A DNA stretch of 64,000 bases from Parvimonas sp000223315. Lineage in GTDB: Bacteria; Bacillota; Clostridia; Tissierellales; Peptoniphilaceae. The notes below the pieces were generated by a model. It saw only the letters and a list, made by a program, of their open reading frames with translations, was not told the origin of the DNA and made no database searches. Both the position numbers and the translations under genes were made by a program. This document shows positions 1 through 9,027 of the stretch, in pieces; the first letter of the stretch is position 1; the number at the start of each line of letters is the position of its first letter. Location of the stretch: contig CP189843.1 of assembly GCA_050262155.1 (NCBI GenBank), positions 620,001-684,000 of the forward strand, given 5' to 3'.

Positions 1-150
1 TATATTGTTATAAGGGTTTTATTAAATGAAAATTTTTATTAATTTCTTGAAATTTTTCATTGAATATGATAATATATATTTGATAGATTTAATATTGAGT
101 TTAAAGCATTGATTTTTTATGGTTAATGCTTAACTTTTTCGCTATTTATG

Positions 151-171
151 TGATATATATTATCTTTATCA
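151..171. promoter_or_regulatory. Possible Fur-like operator upstream of the iron locus
   Basis: An imperfect inverted repeat with TGATA and TATCA ends over 21 bases lies about 30 bases upstream of the FTR1 gene in very AT-rich DNA. The ends resemble the outer half-sites of a Fur box. Iron-dependent repression would suit the downstream genes, but the background is so AT-rich that a chance match is quite possible. The rest of bases 1-199 shows no coding potential. Confidence 0.25.
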
Positions 172-199
172 TATATTGTTTTTAGGGAGGTGCTAAGTT

Positions 200-1489
200 A
201 TAAAAAAAATATTATCTTTTTTTCTAATACTTTGTAGTGTTTTATTTGTATGTAATATTGGAAACGTCGATGCCAAAGTTGAAAAGAAAAAGTATTCAAA
301 TTGGCAAGAAGTTGCTAAAGATATGCATATAAAATTTACAGAAGCAAAAGAGTATGCTGATAAAAAGGATTTCAAAAGTGCTTATAAGGCAATGGATTCT
401 GCATATTTTGATTACTATGAGGTTCAAGGCTTTGAAAAAAATGTTATGGTTGCGATTTCTAATAACAGAGTAAATGAAATTGAAGCATTATTTAGAGAAA
501 TCAAGCATGCTTTTTTAGGAAATACAAGCGAATCGGTTGAAAAAATAAAAGCATCGATAGATGAACTTGATATGAAAGTTTACAAAGATGCACTTGTTTT
601 GGATAAGGTGATTCCAAAAAGTGCCCCTGATTCGGAAGGAAAGATTGTTTTTGGGAATGCCGAGGTTAAACAGGGGGATGAAAAAGCTAAAAATATTCAA
701 GATTTTTTAACATCTTTCGGATTAATGCTTAGAGAAGGATTAGAAGCAATTTTGGTTTGTGTTGCAATTATTGCTTATCTTGTTAAGACGGGTAATAAAC
801 ATCTTTGTAAATCAGTTTACTTGGGAATGGGTGCTGCCGTTATATGTAGTTTCGGTTTAGCAATAATAATAAATTACTTATTAGGCGGAGTTGGACAGGA
901 GTTACTTGAAGGTTGGACTATGTTCCTAGCAGTTATAGTTTTATTCTATGTTAGTAACTGGATTTTATCAAAATCTGAAGAAGAGGCATGGGAAAATTAT
1001 ATTCAATCTAAAGTTCAAAAATCAATAGATAATAAAAGTAAATGGACTTTAGTTTTTGCAGCTTTCTTAGCGGTATTGAGAGAGGGAGCGGAACTTATAT
1101 TATTTTATAAAGCTTCATTTTCAGGAGGAAGTAAAATTTTATATCCTATGGGAGGACTTATTGCAGCTTCAGTCATTTTAGTTGTTATATTCTTGCTTTT
1201 TAGATTTACTTCAGTTAAATTACCGCTTAAACCGTTTTTCTTGTTTACAAGTATATTATTATATTTAATGTGTATCTCATTTATGGGAAAAGGGGTTATA
1301 GAGTTGACAGAAGCAGGAGTTATTTCCGGTTCAACAATTATACCCGCAATGCAAGGTTGGACTATTCCAATTTTGAATATTTATGATAGAGCTGAAACAC
1401 TAATTCCGCAAATTATGTTAGTAATAATTAGTGTTTGGATATTGTTGGGACACTATTTCAAATTAAGAAAAATTAAAAAATCAAATTAA
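200..1489 (+). CDS. FTR1-family high-affinity iron permease with N-terminal extracytoplasmic domain
   Basis: Probable ferric/ferrous iron permease of the FTR1/EfeU family, acting in the cytoplasmic membrane. The frame opens after a stop at 194-196 and encodes a signal peptide-like start (charged KK, hydrophobic stretch, then NVDA). A soluble domain of about 150 residues follows, then about seven membrane segments. The two family iron-binding motifs are present: REGLE at residues 178-182 and REGAE at 294-298. A good ribosome site (GGGAGG, 185-190) points to the ATA codon at 200 as the start; the first in-frame ATG (323) would remove the signal peptide. ATA is a very rare start, so it may be a base error for ATG. 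It is the first gene of an iron locus arranged like the Campylobacter ftr1-p19 region. Family assignment is secure; the start is uncertain. Confidence 0.88.
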   Translation: MKKILSFFLILCSVLFVCNIGNVDAKVEKKKYSNWQEVAKDMHIKFTEAKEYADKKDFKSAYKAMDSAYFDYYEVQGFEKNVMVAISNNRVNEIEALFREIKHAFLGNTSESVEKIKASIDELDMKVYKDALVLDKVIPKSAPDSEGKIVFGNAEVKQGDEKAKNIQDFLTSFGLMLREGLEAILVCVAIIAYLVKTGNKHLCKSVYLGMGAAVICSFGLAIIINYLLGGVGQELLEGWTMFLAVIVLFYVSNWILSKSEEEAWENYIQSKVQKSIDNKSKWTLVFAAFLAVLREGAELILFYKASFSGGSKILYPMGGLIAASVILVVIFLLFRFTSVKLPLKPFFLFTSILLYLMCISFMGKGVIELTEAGVISGSTIIPAMQGWTIPILNIYDRAETLIPQIMLVIISVWILLGHYFKLRKIKKSN

Positions 1490-1556
1490 TTTTTCTTACT
1501 TATCAAATTTAGTTATTTATTTTTATGAAAAACAAAAAATTAGGAGGATTTATTTT

Positions 1557-2279
1557 ATGAAAAAGTCAAAAATGGTTGTAACATTAGCATTATTAGCATC
1601 AGTAGGTTTAGTTGGTTGTCAAAAGAATGACACAGCTAAAATAAATGAATTACAAAAATCAATTGAAGAGAAAGATAAAAAAATCTCTGAATTAACTGAA
1701 AAATTAAAAGATGCCGGTGTTGAAGATGAAAAAGCAGAAGAAGCTGAAAAACCTGGTGAATCAGGATTTGAAGAAATTAAAATCGGAGAAGAAAAAATAG
1801 TAGGACCTTTCCAAGTTGCTACAGTATATTTCCAAGGGGTTGATATGGTTCCTGAAGGAAGACAACCAAGTGCAGCTGAATCAGATATGCACTTAGAAGC
1901 AGATATCCATTTAACTAAAGAAGCGGGTAAAAAATTCGGTTTTGGTAGTGGAAAGGATATTTGGCCTGCATATTTAACAGTAAACTATAAAGTATTATCA
2001 ACAGACGGAAAAGAAGTTACTTCCGGATCAATGATGCCTATGAATGCTGATGATGGAGCGCATTATGGAACAAATATCAAAAAGAATGTGCTTAAGGTTG
2101 GTAAGTATAAATTAGTTATTGAAATTCAACCGTCAGCTGACTATTTATTACACACTGATGAAGAAACAGGTGTTCCTGCAATTAAAGATGGTGGAAAAGC
2201 TGAAGCATCAAAGTATTATGAAAAACAAACTGTTGAGTTCGAATGGGATTATACAGGTCAACAATTGCAAAACAAATAA
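1557..2279 (+). CDS. Tp34/P19-family iron-binding lipoprotein
   Basis: Predicted extracytoplasmic metal-binding lipoprotein of the Fe2+ transport protein family (Tp34 of Treponema, P19 of Campylobacter), which binds iron and/or copper and works with FTR1-type permeases. The lipobox LVGC places the lipidated Cys at residue 21. A charged, heptad-like linker follows (about residues 25-65), then the conserved domain with Met- and His-containing segments (VDMVPEGRQPSAAESDMHLEAD, MMPMNADDGAHYG) that form the metal site in this family. The ATG has a strong GGAGG site. It is the second gene of the iron locus. A hairpin after the gene may raise its level relative to downstream genes. The N-terminal coiled-coil-like linker is an addition to the core domain. 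Confidence 0.9.
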   Translation: MKKSKMVVTLALLASVGLVGCQKNDTAKINELQKSIEEKDKKISELTEKLKDAGVEDEKAEEAEKPGESGFEEIKIGEEKIVGPFQVATVYFQGVDMVPEGRQPSAAESDMHLEADIHLTKEAGKKFGFGSGKDIWPAYLTVNYKVLSTDGKEVTSGSMMPMNADDGAHYGTNIKKNVLKVGKYKLVIEIQPSADYLLHTDEETGVPAIKDGGKAEASKYYEKQTVEFEWDYTGQQLQNK

Positions 2280-2327
2280 TAGTAATATAAATATTATTAG
2301 TATTTAATATATGACAAATAGGTAAAT

Positions 2328-2355
2328 CCTCTCTTAAAATTTTAAGGGAGGTTTT
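2328..2355 (+). terminator. Hairpin with short T tract (attenuator or partial terminator)
   Basis: A 12-bp stem with one G-U pair (2328-2339 with 2340-2351) is followed by TTTT. It sits inside the iron operon, between the lipoprotein gene and the DUF2318 gene, so it probably reduces but does not end transcription. A ribosome site for the next gene lies just downstream. Confidence 0.6.
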
Positions 2356-2382
2356 GCCACGTTTTAGGAGCGAGGTTTTATT

Positions 2383-3711
2383 TTGGGAAAATTTTATGTT
2401 GATGTAATTTTTACTATATGTGCATTTTCTTTTTTCTTTGCATTAGTTTTGTCTTTTTTAAAGAAAAATATATCTTTATTAAATAAAATAATTTCCTTTT
2501 CAATTTTAGGATTAGGAATTATTTTAGGTTTATATATACATATACTTAGAGTTAAAAATAAAAAAGAAATGATACATACAGTAACAAAATTGAATAGATA
2601 TGTCTTTGCATTATGTTTATTTATTTTTATTTTACTAAGTATTTTTTTAATTTTGAGTATTCTAGTAAAAAAACATAAGCGAATTTACAAAGTATTTATT
2701 TCTTTAAATTTGGCATTTATGTTTATTGCAATTTCCTGTATGCTTTATTTAATAATACCTAGACTATTAACTCAAGCAATGGAATTTGTTGCGTTTGGAG
2801 AAGATTCTGTAAGTACAATGACTTTGTTTAGAATAAGTGGGTATATACTTGGAATTTTAACAGGAATTTTACTTGTATTGGCATTTTATAAATTCTTAAT
2901 AAGATGTAGTAAAAGACAATATACTATAATGTTTATTGCAGTATTTATCAATACTTTTCTAGAATATGCTCTAAGGGGAATTACAGCTATTGTTAGACTT
3001 AAAGAATATTTGAGAAAAGATTTTAATATGGCTCCGATTTTGACTGAAAAGAGTAATATTTTTGGAATAAAAGTTTTTGATTTGATGATTTTTGAAGATA
3101 AAAGCGAAGCATATTTCATTGGAATAGCTTTTATAATAATATTATTGGGAGCAATATTCTTTGTTTATAATAATTTAAAAGTTAATGGCAACTTTGAAAC
3201 CAATGCAAGTTTAAGAAAAGAAAAATGGAGATTAATTGTAAATAGAAGATGGGCATATTTTACAACTGTCTTATCTTTTGTTATGTTGTTTTCTGCAACA
3301 TATTTAAATTATCAACTTACAAAGCCGGTTGAACTAACTGCTGCTCAGCCTTACCAAGAAGAAGGAAATAATATTGTAATTCCTCTATCTGATGTTGATG
3401 ATGGACATTTGCATAGATTTTCTTATAAAAAAGATGGACATGACATAAGATTTATAGTAGTTAGAAAGCCTAACAGCACTTCTTATGGCGTAGGACTAGA
3501 TGCTTGTCAGATATGTGGTGTTGCAGGTTATTTTGAAAGAAAAAATGATATAGTATGTAAAAGATGTGACGTTGTTATGAATAAGGCAACTATAGGATTT
3601 AAGGGTGGATGTAATCCTATACCTTTTGAGTATAAAATTGAAAATTCAAGGATAATAATTGATAAAAAAGTTTTAGATAAAGAAAAAGAAAGATTTCCAA
3701 TAGGTGAATAA
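2383..3711 (+). CDS. DUF2318 domain membrane protein of the iron locus
   Basis: Integral membrane protein of 442 residues with about eight to nine membrane segments in the first 300 residues. A C-terminal extracytoplasmic domain carries two Cys pairs (CQIC and CKRC) and a GGCNPIP motif, the signature of DUF2318. The family recurs beside FTR1 and P19-type genes and is suspected of a redox or metal-handling role; its biochemistry is not established. The start is TTG at 2383, preceded by AGGAG and GAGG stretches. The stop overlaps the ribosome site of the next gene, which implies coupled translation. The Cys pairs could bind a metal or shuttle electrons; that is inference. Confidence 0.82.
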   Translation: MGKFYVDVIFTICAFSFFFALVLSFLKKNISLLNKIISFSILGLGIILGLYIHILRVKNKKEMIHTVTKLNRYVFALCLFIFILLSIFLILSILVKKHKRIYKVFISLNLAFMFIAISCMLYLIIPRLLTQAMEFVAFGEDSVSTMTLFRISGYILGILTGILLVLAFYKFLIRCSKRQYTIMFIAVFINTFLEYALRGITAIVRLKEYLRKDFNMAPILTEKSNIFGIKVFDLMIFEDKSEAYFIGIAFIIILLGAIFFVYNNLKVNGNFETNASLRKEKWRLIVNRRWAYFTTVLSFVMLFSATYLNYQLTKPVELTAAQPYQEEGNNIVIPLSDVDDGHLHRFSYKKDGHDIRFIVVRKPNSTSYGVGLDACQICGVAGYFERKNDIVCKRCDVVMNKATIGFKGGCNPIPFEYKIENSRIIIDKKVLDKEKERFPIGE

Positions 3712-3712
3712 T

Positions 3713-4993
3713 ATGTTTTGGAGAATGGTTTTTGGAACTTTAATCAGACAACGAAAAAAGATGTTTATGATAGCATTTACTGTTGCACTTGGCGTTTCGC
3801 TTGCAACCGGAATGTTAAATGTAATGCTTGGGGTTGGAGATAAAGTAAATAAAGAACTTAAAACTTATGGAGCAAATATAAATGTAGTTTCTAAAGATGC
3901 TTCACTTATTTCTGATTTATATGAATTGGAAAATTCAGAAACTGCAACGAAGGATAAATATTTAAAAGAAGAAGATTTACCTAAAATTAAACAAATATTT
4001 TGGGGGTTTTCGATTGTGGATTTTACTCCCTATCTTGAAAAAACTGCAAAAGTTAATAATCAAAAAACTAAATTTATAGGTACATGGTTTGCCAAACATA
4101 TGGATTTAACAACAGGTGAACAAATTGATACCGGAATGAAAAATTTGAAAAATTGGTGGAAGATTAATGGAGAATGGTTAAATGAAGATGATAATGACAG
4201 TGTTATGGTTGGAAGTTTATTTGCAGGAAGAAATGGAATAAAGGTTGGAGATAAAATAGAAGTTAGTAGTGGTAAACAAACCAAGGTTTATAATGTTAAA
4301 GGGATATTTGAATCAGGCGGTAATGAAGACTTAAATATATTTTCCACTTTAAAGACTGCTCAAGAATTATATGATGCTAAAGGTAAAATTTCAAATATAG
4401 AAGTTTCTGCACTTACAACTCCTGATAATGAATTGGCTAAAAAGGCAACAAGAGATCCAAACAGTTTAACACCAACCGAGTATGAAACTTGGTATTGTAC
4501 TGCATATGTAAGTTCCATTTGTTATCAAATCCAGGAAGTTGTTGAAGATAGTGTTGCAAAACCTATAAGACAGGTTGCTGAGTCAGAGGGAAAAATTTTA
4601 GATAAAACTAAATTACTTATGATACTAATTACAGCATTGGGTTCAATAGGTTCAGCACTTGGAATCTCAAATCTTGTTACAGCAACTGTAATGGAGAAGA
4701 GTCAAGAGATAGGTCTTATAAAAGCAATAGGGGGTTCCAATTTAAGAATTATGTTGCTTATACTGACTGAGATTGTATTGACAGGAATTATTGGAGGTAT
4801 AGCAGGATATTTTATAGGACTTGGATTTACTCAAATTATTGGTATTACTGTATTTGGTTCATATATTGAACCTGCTGTTATGGTTATTCCGATAGATATT
4901 GCTTTGGTAATAGGGGTTTCCTTAATAGGAAGTATTCCTGCTATACATTATTTATTTAAACTTAAGCCGACAGAAGTTCTTCATGGAAGGTAG
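3713..4993 (+). CDS. FtsX/MacB-type ABC transporter permease
   Basis: Permease of the MacB/FtsX family, 426 residues: one N-terminal membrane helix, a MacB-like periplasmic domain of about 200 residues, then three C-terminal helices. ATG 3713 is chosen over the upstream GTG 3704 because AGGTGA (3702-3707) is well spaced for it. It starts two bases after the stop of the DUF2318 gene. It very probably pairs with the next permease and with the ATPase at 6204, as Cj1661-1663 do beside p19 in Campylobacter. Such transporters usually act as mechanotransducers or exporters rather than importers, so the role in iron uptake is an inference from context. Confidence 0.85.
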   Translation: MFWRMVFGTLIRQRKKMFMIAFTVALGVSLATGMLNVMLGVGDKVNKELKTYGANINVVSKDASLISDLYELENSETATKDKYLKEEDLPKIKQIFWGFSIVDFTPYLEKTAKVNNQKTKFIGTWFAKHMDLTTGEQIDTGMKNLKNWWKINGEWLNEDDNDSVMVGSLFAGRNGIKVGDKIEVSSGKQTKVYNVKGIFESGGNEDLNIFSTLKTAQELYDAKGKISNIEVSALTTPDNELAKKATRDPNSLTPTEYETWYCTAYVSSICYQIQEVVEDSVAKPIRQVAESEGKILDKTKLLMILITALGSIGSALGISNLVTATVMEKSQEIGLIKAIGGSNLRIMLLILTEIVLTGIIGGIAGYFIGLGFTQIIGITVFGSYIEPAVMVIPIDIALVIGVSLIGSIPAIHYLFKLKPTEVLHGR

Positions 4994-5000
4994 GATTAAA

Positions 5001-6200
5001 ATGAGCAAAAGAAAAATGTATTTAAAAATGATTTTAAGTTCTTTCATTAGAAGAAAGTCAAGAATGGTAGTAGCGCTTTTAGCGGTTATAATTGGAGCTA
5101 CAATTATGTCAGGGCTTATTACAATATATTTTGATATTCCAAGACAGTTGGGGAAAGAATTTAGATCTTATGGAGCAAATTTTATATGTTTACCTAATGA
5201 GGGAAAAATAAGTGAAGAAGAATATAATAAATTCAAAGAACTTGTAAAAAATAAGAACGTTGTAGGAGTTGCTCCTTATAGATATGAGACAACAAAAATA
5301 AATCAAAAGCCTTATATTCTTGCAGGAACTGACATGGAGGGGGCAAAAAAGAACAGTCCATTTTGGTATATTGAAGGAGAATGGGCAACTAATAGTGATT
5401 CAAGTGAAGTTATGGTAGGAAAAGAAATTGCCAATACTTTGGGACTTTCTGTTGGAGATAAATTTAGAGTTGGTGGAGTAAAGCATGGTAAAAGTGCTGT
5501 TGCATCGGATGTAAATGATTCTGCGGAAAAAAGTAAAAATAAAGATACGGGCGATGATTTTTATGATGTGACTTTAACTGTAAAAGGAATCATTACTACA
5601 GGTGGGAAGGAAGAATCTTTTATATTTTTAAGTCTTGAAAAACTTAATGAAATTGTAGAAGATACTACCAAAATTGATTCTATTGAATGCAGTATAGAAG
5701 CTAATCACAGTGAGTTGGATAATTTTGCCAAGGAGTTGAATGGTAAATTACCGAATGTTTTTGGGACAGCGGTAAAGAGAGTTACTCAATCTCAAGATAC
5801 AGTCTTAAATAAATTAACTGCTCTTATATTATTAGTAAATGTTGTTATTTTGGTCTTAACAACAATTTCTGTTTCAACAACTATGATGGCAATAATTGCT
5901 GAAAGAAGAAAAGAAATCGGATTAAAGAAAGCACTTGGCGCTCATAATAAAGAAATAATAATGGATTTTATTGGAGAGAGTGTATTACTTGGATTGATTG
6001 GAGGATTAATCGGAGTCGGATTTGGATTTGTATTTGCTCAAAGAGTAAGCCTTAGTGTTTTCGGTAGGACAATTACTTTCCAATATCTTTTGATTCCTGT
6101 AATTGTTATTATTTCAGTATTAGTAACTACTGCAGGTTGTATATTACCTGTTAAAAAAGCTGTTGAGATTGACCCTGCTTTGGTATTAAAAGGAGAATAG
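5001..6200 (+). CDS. FtsX/MacB-type ABC transporter permease
   Basis: Second permease of the first ABC module, 399 residues, with the same plan: N-terminal helix, large extracytoplasmic domain, and three C-terminal helices with the family's AERRKEIGLKKALGA motif, which contacts the ATPase. ATG 5001 is preferred to ATG 4983 because GGAAGGTAGG lies just upstream of it, while 4983 has no ribosome site. The sequence differs clearly from the 3713 permease, so the two likely form a heterodimer. The ATPase gene follows after three bases. Confidence 0.85.
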   Translation: MSKRKMYLKMILSSFIRRKSRMVVALLAVIIGATIMSGLITIYFDIPRQLGKEFRSYGANFICLPNEGKISEEEYNKFKELVKNKNVVGVAPYRYETTKINQKPYILAGTDMEGAKKNSPFWYIEGEWATNSDSSEVMVGKEIANTLGLSVGDKFRVGGVKHGKSAVASDVNDSAEKSKNKDTGDDFYDVTLTVKGIITTGGKEESFIFLSLEKLNEIVEDTTKIDSIECSIEANHSELDNFAKELNGKLPNVFGTAVKRVTQSQDTVLNKLTALILLVNVVILVLTTISVSTTMMAIIAERRKEIGLKKALGAHNKEIIMDFIGESVLLGLIGGLIGVGFGFVFAQRVSLSVFGRTITFQYLLIPVIVIISVLVTTAGCILPVKKAVEIDPALVLKGE

Positions 6201-6203
6201 AAT

Positions 6204-6881
6204 ATGGATAATGATAAAGTAATATTAGAACTTAGGGATGTTTCCAAAATATATGAGTCAGTTAACGCTCTTAGCAATATAAATTTAAAAGTTAAAAAAG
6301 GTGATTGGATTGCTATAATGGGTTCATCCGGTTCTGGAAAAACAACTATGATGAATATAATAGGCTGTATGGACAGGCCATCGAATGGACAAGTTTTAAT
6401 TGACGGTGTTGATATTTCTAAAGAAAGTCAAAAAAATCTAACAAATATAAGGCGAGAAAAAATAGGACTTATATTTCAACAATTTCATTTGATTAGTTAT
6501 TTAACTGCTCTTGAAAATGTAATGGTTGCACAATATTATCATAGTATGATTGATGAAAAAGAAGCAATGGAGGCTCTTAGAAAAGTAGGCTTAGCTGATA
6601 GAGCTAAACACTTGCCAAGTCAATTATCCGGTGGAGAACAACAAAGGGTTTGTATCGCGAGAGCATTAATAAATAATCCCGAAATTATTTTAGCTGATGA
6701 GCCTACAGGAAATTTAGATGAAGCTAATGAAATTATGGTTATAGAAATTTTGAAACAACTTCATAAGGAAGGTGCTACAATAATTGTTGTAACTCACGAC
6801 CCTGAAGTTGGAGATGAAGCTATGAGAAAGATAACTTTAGATTATGGGAAAATTATAGATGATAAATTATTGACAACGTAA
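6204..6881 (+). CDS. ABC transporter ATP-binding protein (MacB/LolD type)
   Basis: Cytoplasmic ATPase of 225 residues for the two preceding permeases. It has Walker A GSSGSGKT, a Q-loop (FQQFHL), the signature LSGGEQQR, Walker B ILADEPTGNLD and the switch His in VVTHD. Length and motif spacing are normal for the MacB/LolD subfamily. It is tightly linked to the permease gene upstream (3-base gap), so translation is probably coupled. The substrate of the complex is unknown; the setting suggests iron acquisition or extracytoplasmic redox. Confidence 0.92.
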   Translation: MDNDKVILELRDVSKIYESVNALSNINLKVKKGDWIAIMGSSGSGKTTMMNIIGCMDRPSNGQVLIDGVDISKESQKNLTNIRREKIGLIFQQFHLISYLTALENVMVAQYYHSMIDEKEAMEALRKVGLADRAKHLPSQLSGGEQQRVCIARALINNPEIILADEPTGNLDEANEIMVIEILKQLHKEGATIIVVTHDPEVGDEAMRKITLDYGKIIDDKLLTT

Positions 6882-6913
6882 ATTTTTATATTATAATATG
6901 TTTGGTGGTATAT

Positions 6914-7315
6914 ATGAGAAAAAATATTTTTAAAAGTTTTATTATTCTAATTATTTCTATGGTATTTGTTACAGCTTGCAGTTCTAAAAAAGAATTAAAA
7001 GACGGAGTGTTTGAAGGATACTATAAAGATGAAAGTGCTACTGTTAAAGTTGTAATAACTATAAAGGATAAAAAGATTGTAAACTGTGTTAGGGAAGAAA
7101 GAGATAATAAAAATAATAAGATAAAAGATGAAAATTATGGTAAAGATGATGCTGATTTTAACTATAAACAAGCTCAAAAGGCTGTAAAAAATAGCGAAGG
7201 ATATGCTAAAAAGCTGGTTGAAGTTCAAGATATTGAGAAAGTTGATTCAGTTAGCGGGGCTACTGTATCTTATAAGAGATTTAAAAGTGCAGTTAAGGAC
7301 GCTTTAAATAAATAA
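6914..7315 (+). CDS. FMN-binding domain lipoprotein (predicted flavinylated)
   Basis: Small lipoprotein of 133 residues with lipobox VTAC (lipidated Cys22), then one FMN-binding domain. The motif DSVSGATVS near residue 115 matches the ApbE flavinylation consensus, in which FMN is attached covalently to the Thr of SGAT. Single-domain proteins of this kind carry electrons outside the membrane. The start at ATG 6914 follows a weak GGTGG site; upstream GTG and TTG codons in frame have none. Its place between two ABC modules of an iron locus suggests a role in extracytoplasmic iron reduction or in keeping the locus reduced, which is inference. No apbE was seen in the window. Confidence 0.85.
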   Translation: MRKNIFKSFIILIISMVFVTACSSKKELKDGVFEGYYKDESATVKVVITIKDKKIVNCVREERDNKNNKIKDENYGKDDADFNYKQAQKAVKNSEGYAKKLVEVQDIEKVDSVSGATVSYKRFKSAVKDALNK

Positions 7316-7336
7316 TATTTTTTAAGGGGGATTTTC

Positions 7337-7795
7337 GTGAAAATATTGAAGAAAAAATGTGTAAATATTTTAGTTTTATTCTTAGGATTAATTTTGTCTC
7401 TAACACCATTTGTAATAGCGCCGGTTTGTCCTGCGATGACAAACGGAATGAGAATGAGCTGCTATTATAGTGGATTGTTGGCTACTTATGTTGGAATGGG
7501 TATTGTTGTAATTTCATTAATTTCTATTTTTGTTGAAAATAAAATTATAAATATTATTTTTTCTATTATTAATATAATTGCGGGAATTAGTGTTCATTTG
7601 ATACCAAATAAAATTATAAAGCTTTCTATTGGTATGGGAAAAGATGGTACTCCTAGATTTATGGGATATTGTATGAAAGACAATATGGAGTGTATAAAAC
7701 ATCATACATTTACAATAGTTTCTATTTTGGGAATTTTAATTGCAATTATTTCAATTGTATATATAGTTTATATTTTTATAAAAAAAGAAAATTAG
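7337..7795 (+). CDS. DUF4418 family small membrane protein
   Basis: A 152-residue protein with four predicted membrane segments. It carries the conserved segment CPAMTNGMRMSCYYSG between helices 1 and 2 and a second Cys region (MGYCMKDNMECIKHHTF) before the last helix, which matches DUF4418. GTG start at 7337 with a GGGGG ribosome site. Four Cys plus Met and His residues face the extracytoplasmic side and could bind metal or haem; this is unproven. It is followed directly by a permease/ATPase pair, so the three genes may form a module. Confidence 0.75.
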   Translation: MKILKKKCVNILVLFLGLILSLTPFVIAPVCPAMTNGMRMSCYYSGLLATYVGMGIVVISLISIFVENKIINIIFSIINIIAGISVHLIPNKIIKLSIGMGKDGTPRFMGYCMKDNMECIKHHTFTIVSILGILIAIISIVYIVYIFIKKEN

Positions 7796-7818
7796 TTTGT
7801 ATAGAAAAGAGTTAAAAG

Positions 7819-9027
7819 ATGAGTAATAAAAAAATAGATATTAAATTCTTGGCAAAGGAAAATATTAGAAAAAAACCACTTAGAAGTATTTCATTAATAA
7901 GTATAATTGCTATTTTTGTACTATTTTTATTCTGTGGAACAATTTTATCATCAAGTATTTCCGGTGGAGTTAATAATCTTTCAAATAGACTAGGAGCTGA
8001 TATAATAGTTGTACCAGAAGGGTACAAGGCAAATATTGAAAGTGTCCTGTTAAAGGGTGAGCCTAGTGAGTTTTATCTTCCTGATAATTCTTTGGAAAAG
8101 ATAAAAAAAATTGATGGTATAGAATCTGCAACTCCACAACTTTATGTAGCTACACTTTCTGCATCTTGTTGTTCATATCCTGTTCAAATTATTGGTATAG
8201 ACTATGATTCAGATTTTCTAATTAAGCCTTGGCTACAAAAAAGTTTAAATAGGGAATTAAAAGATGATGAAGTTATAGTTGGTAGTAATATAATTGGAGA
8301 AAAAAATTCAAAAGTTAAGTTTTTTGAAGAAGAACTTGATATAGTAGGAAAACTTGAACAAACCGGAATGGGATTTGATGCTACAGTTTTTGTGAATATG
8401 AAAACAGCTAGAAAGCTAGCCAGAGCGAGTGAGAGAATACAAAAAAATCCTGCATCAGAGGGTGAAAAGATTTCTACTATATTGATAAAATTAAAGCCTA
8501 ATTATAGTGCATCGGAAGTATCAAATAAAATAATGAAAGAGTATACTAAAGATGGAATGTTTGCAATGTTTAGTAAAAAATTTGTAAATGAAGTTTCCTC
8601 AAATTTAAAAGTTATTTCTAGTTATATTTATATTTTAATAGCTGTAATTTGGGTTATGTCTATGGTTCTTTTAGCAGTTGTATTTTCAATTATAGTTAAT
8701 GAGAGAAAGAAAGAACTTAGTATTTTAAGAGTTTTAGGAGCTTCCAAGAAAAAATTATCAAAAATAATTATGTATGAATCTATATATATTGGATTTTACG
8801 GATCGGTTCTTGGAATAATAGTTGGTATAATTTCGGTGTTTTCTATTATACCAATTATTCAAAAAAATTTGAATTTACCATTTTTAACTCCTTCAATCTA
8901 TAATTTAGTGTTGGTTTCAATATTTAGTTTGTGTGTTGGAACTTTGGTAGGTTGTTTATCATCACTAAATGCTACTAGAAAGATAAGTAGAACAGATGCT
9001 TATTTAACAATGAGGGAGAATGATTAG
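7819..9027 (+). CDS. FtsX/MacB-type ABC transporter permease (second module)
   Basis: Permease of 402 residues, with an N-terminal helix, an extracytoplasmic domain containing a Cys pair (SASCCSYPVQIIGID), and three C-terminal helices with NERKKELSILRVLGA. It is more distant from the two permeases at 3713 and 5001 than expected for a recent duplication, so it belongs to a separate transporter. Only one permease is present, so it probably works as a homodimer with the ATPase at 9020, whose gene overlaps its end by 8 bases. The double Cys in the outer domain recalls the Cys-rich neighbouring DUF4418 protein. Confidence 0.85.
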   Translation: MSNKKIDIKFLAKENIRKKPLRSISLISIIAIFVLFLFCGTILSSSISGGVNNLSNRLGADIIVVPEGYKANIESVLLKGEPSEFYLPDNSLEKIKKIDGIESATPQLYVATLSASCCSYPVQIIGIDYDSDFLIKPWLQKSLNRELKDDEVIVGSNIIGEKNSKVKFFEEELDIVGKLEQTGMGFDATVFVNMKTARKLARASERIQKNPASEGEKISTILIKLKPNYSASEVSNKIMKEYTKDGMFAMFSKKFVNEVSSNLKVISSYIYILIAVIWVMSMVLLAVVFSIIVNERKKELSILRVLGASKKKLSKIIMYESIYIGFYGSVLGIIVGIISVFSIIPIIQKNLNLPFLTPSIYNLVLVSIFSLCVGTLVGCLSSLNATRKISRTDAYLTMREND

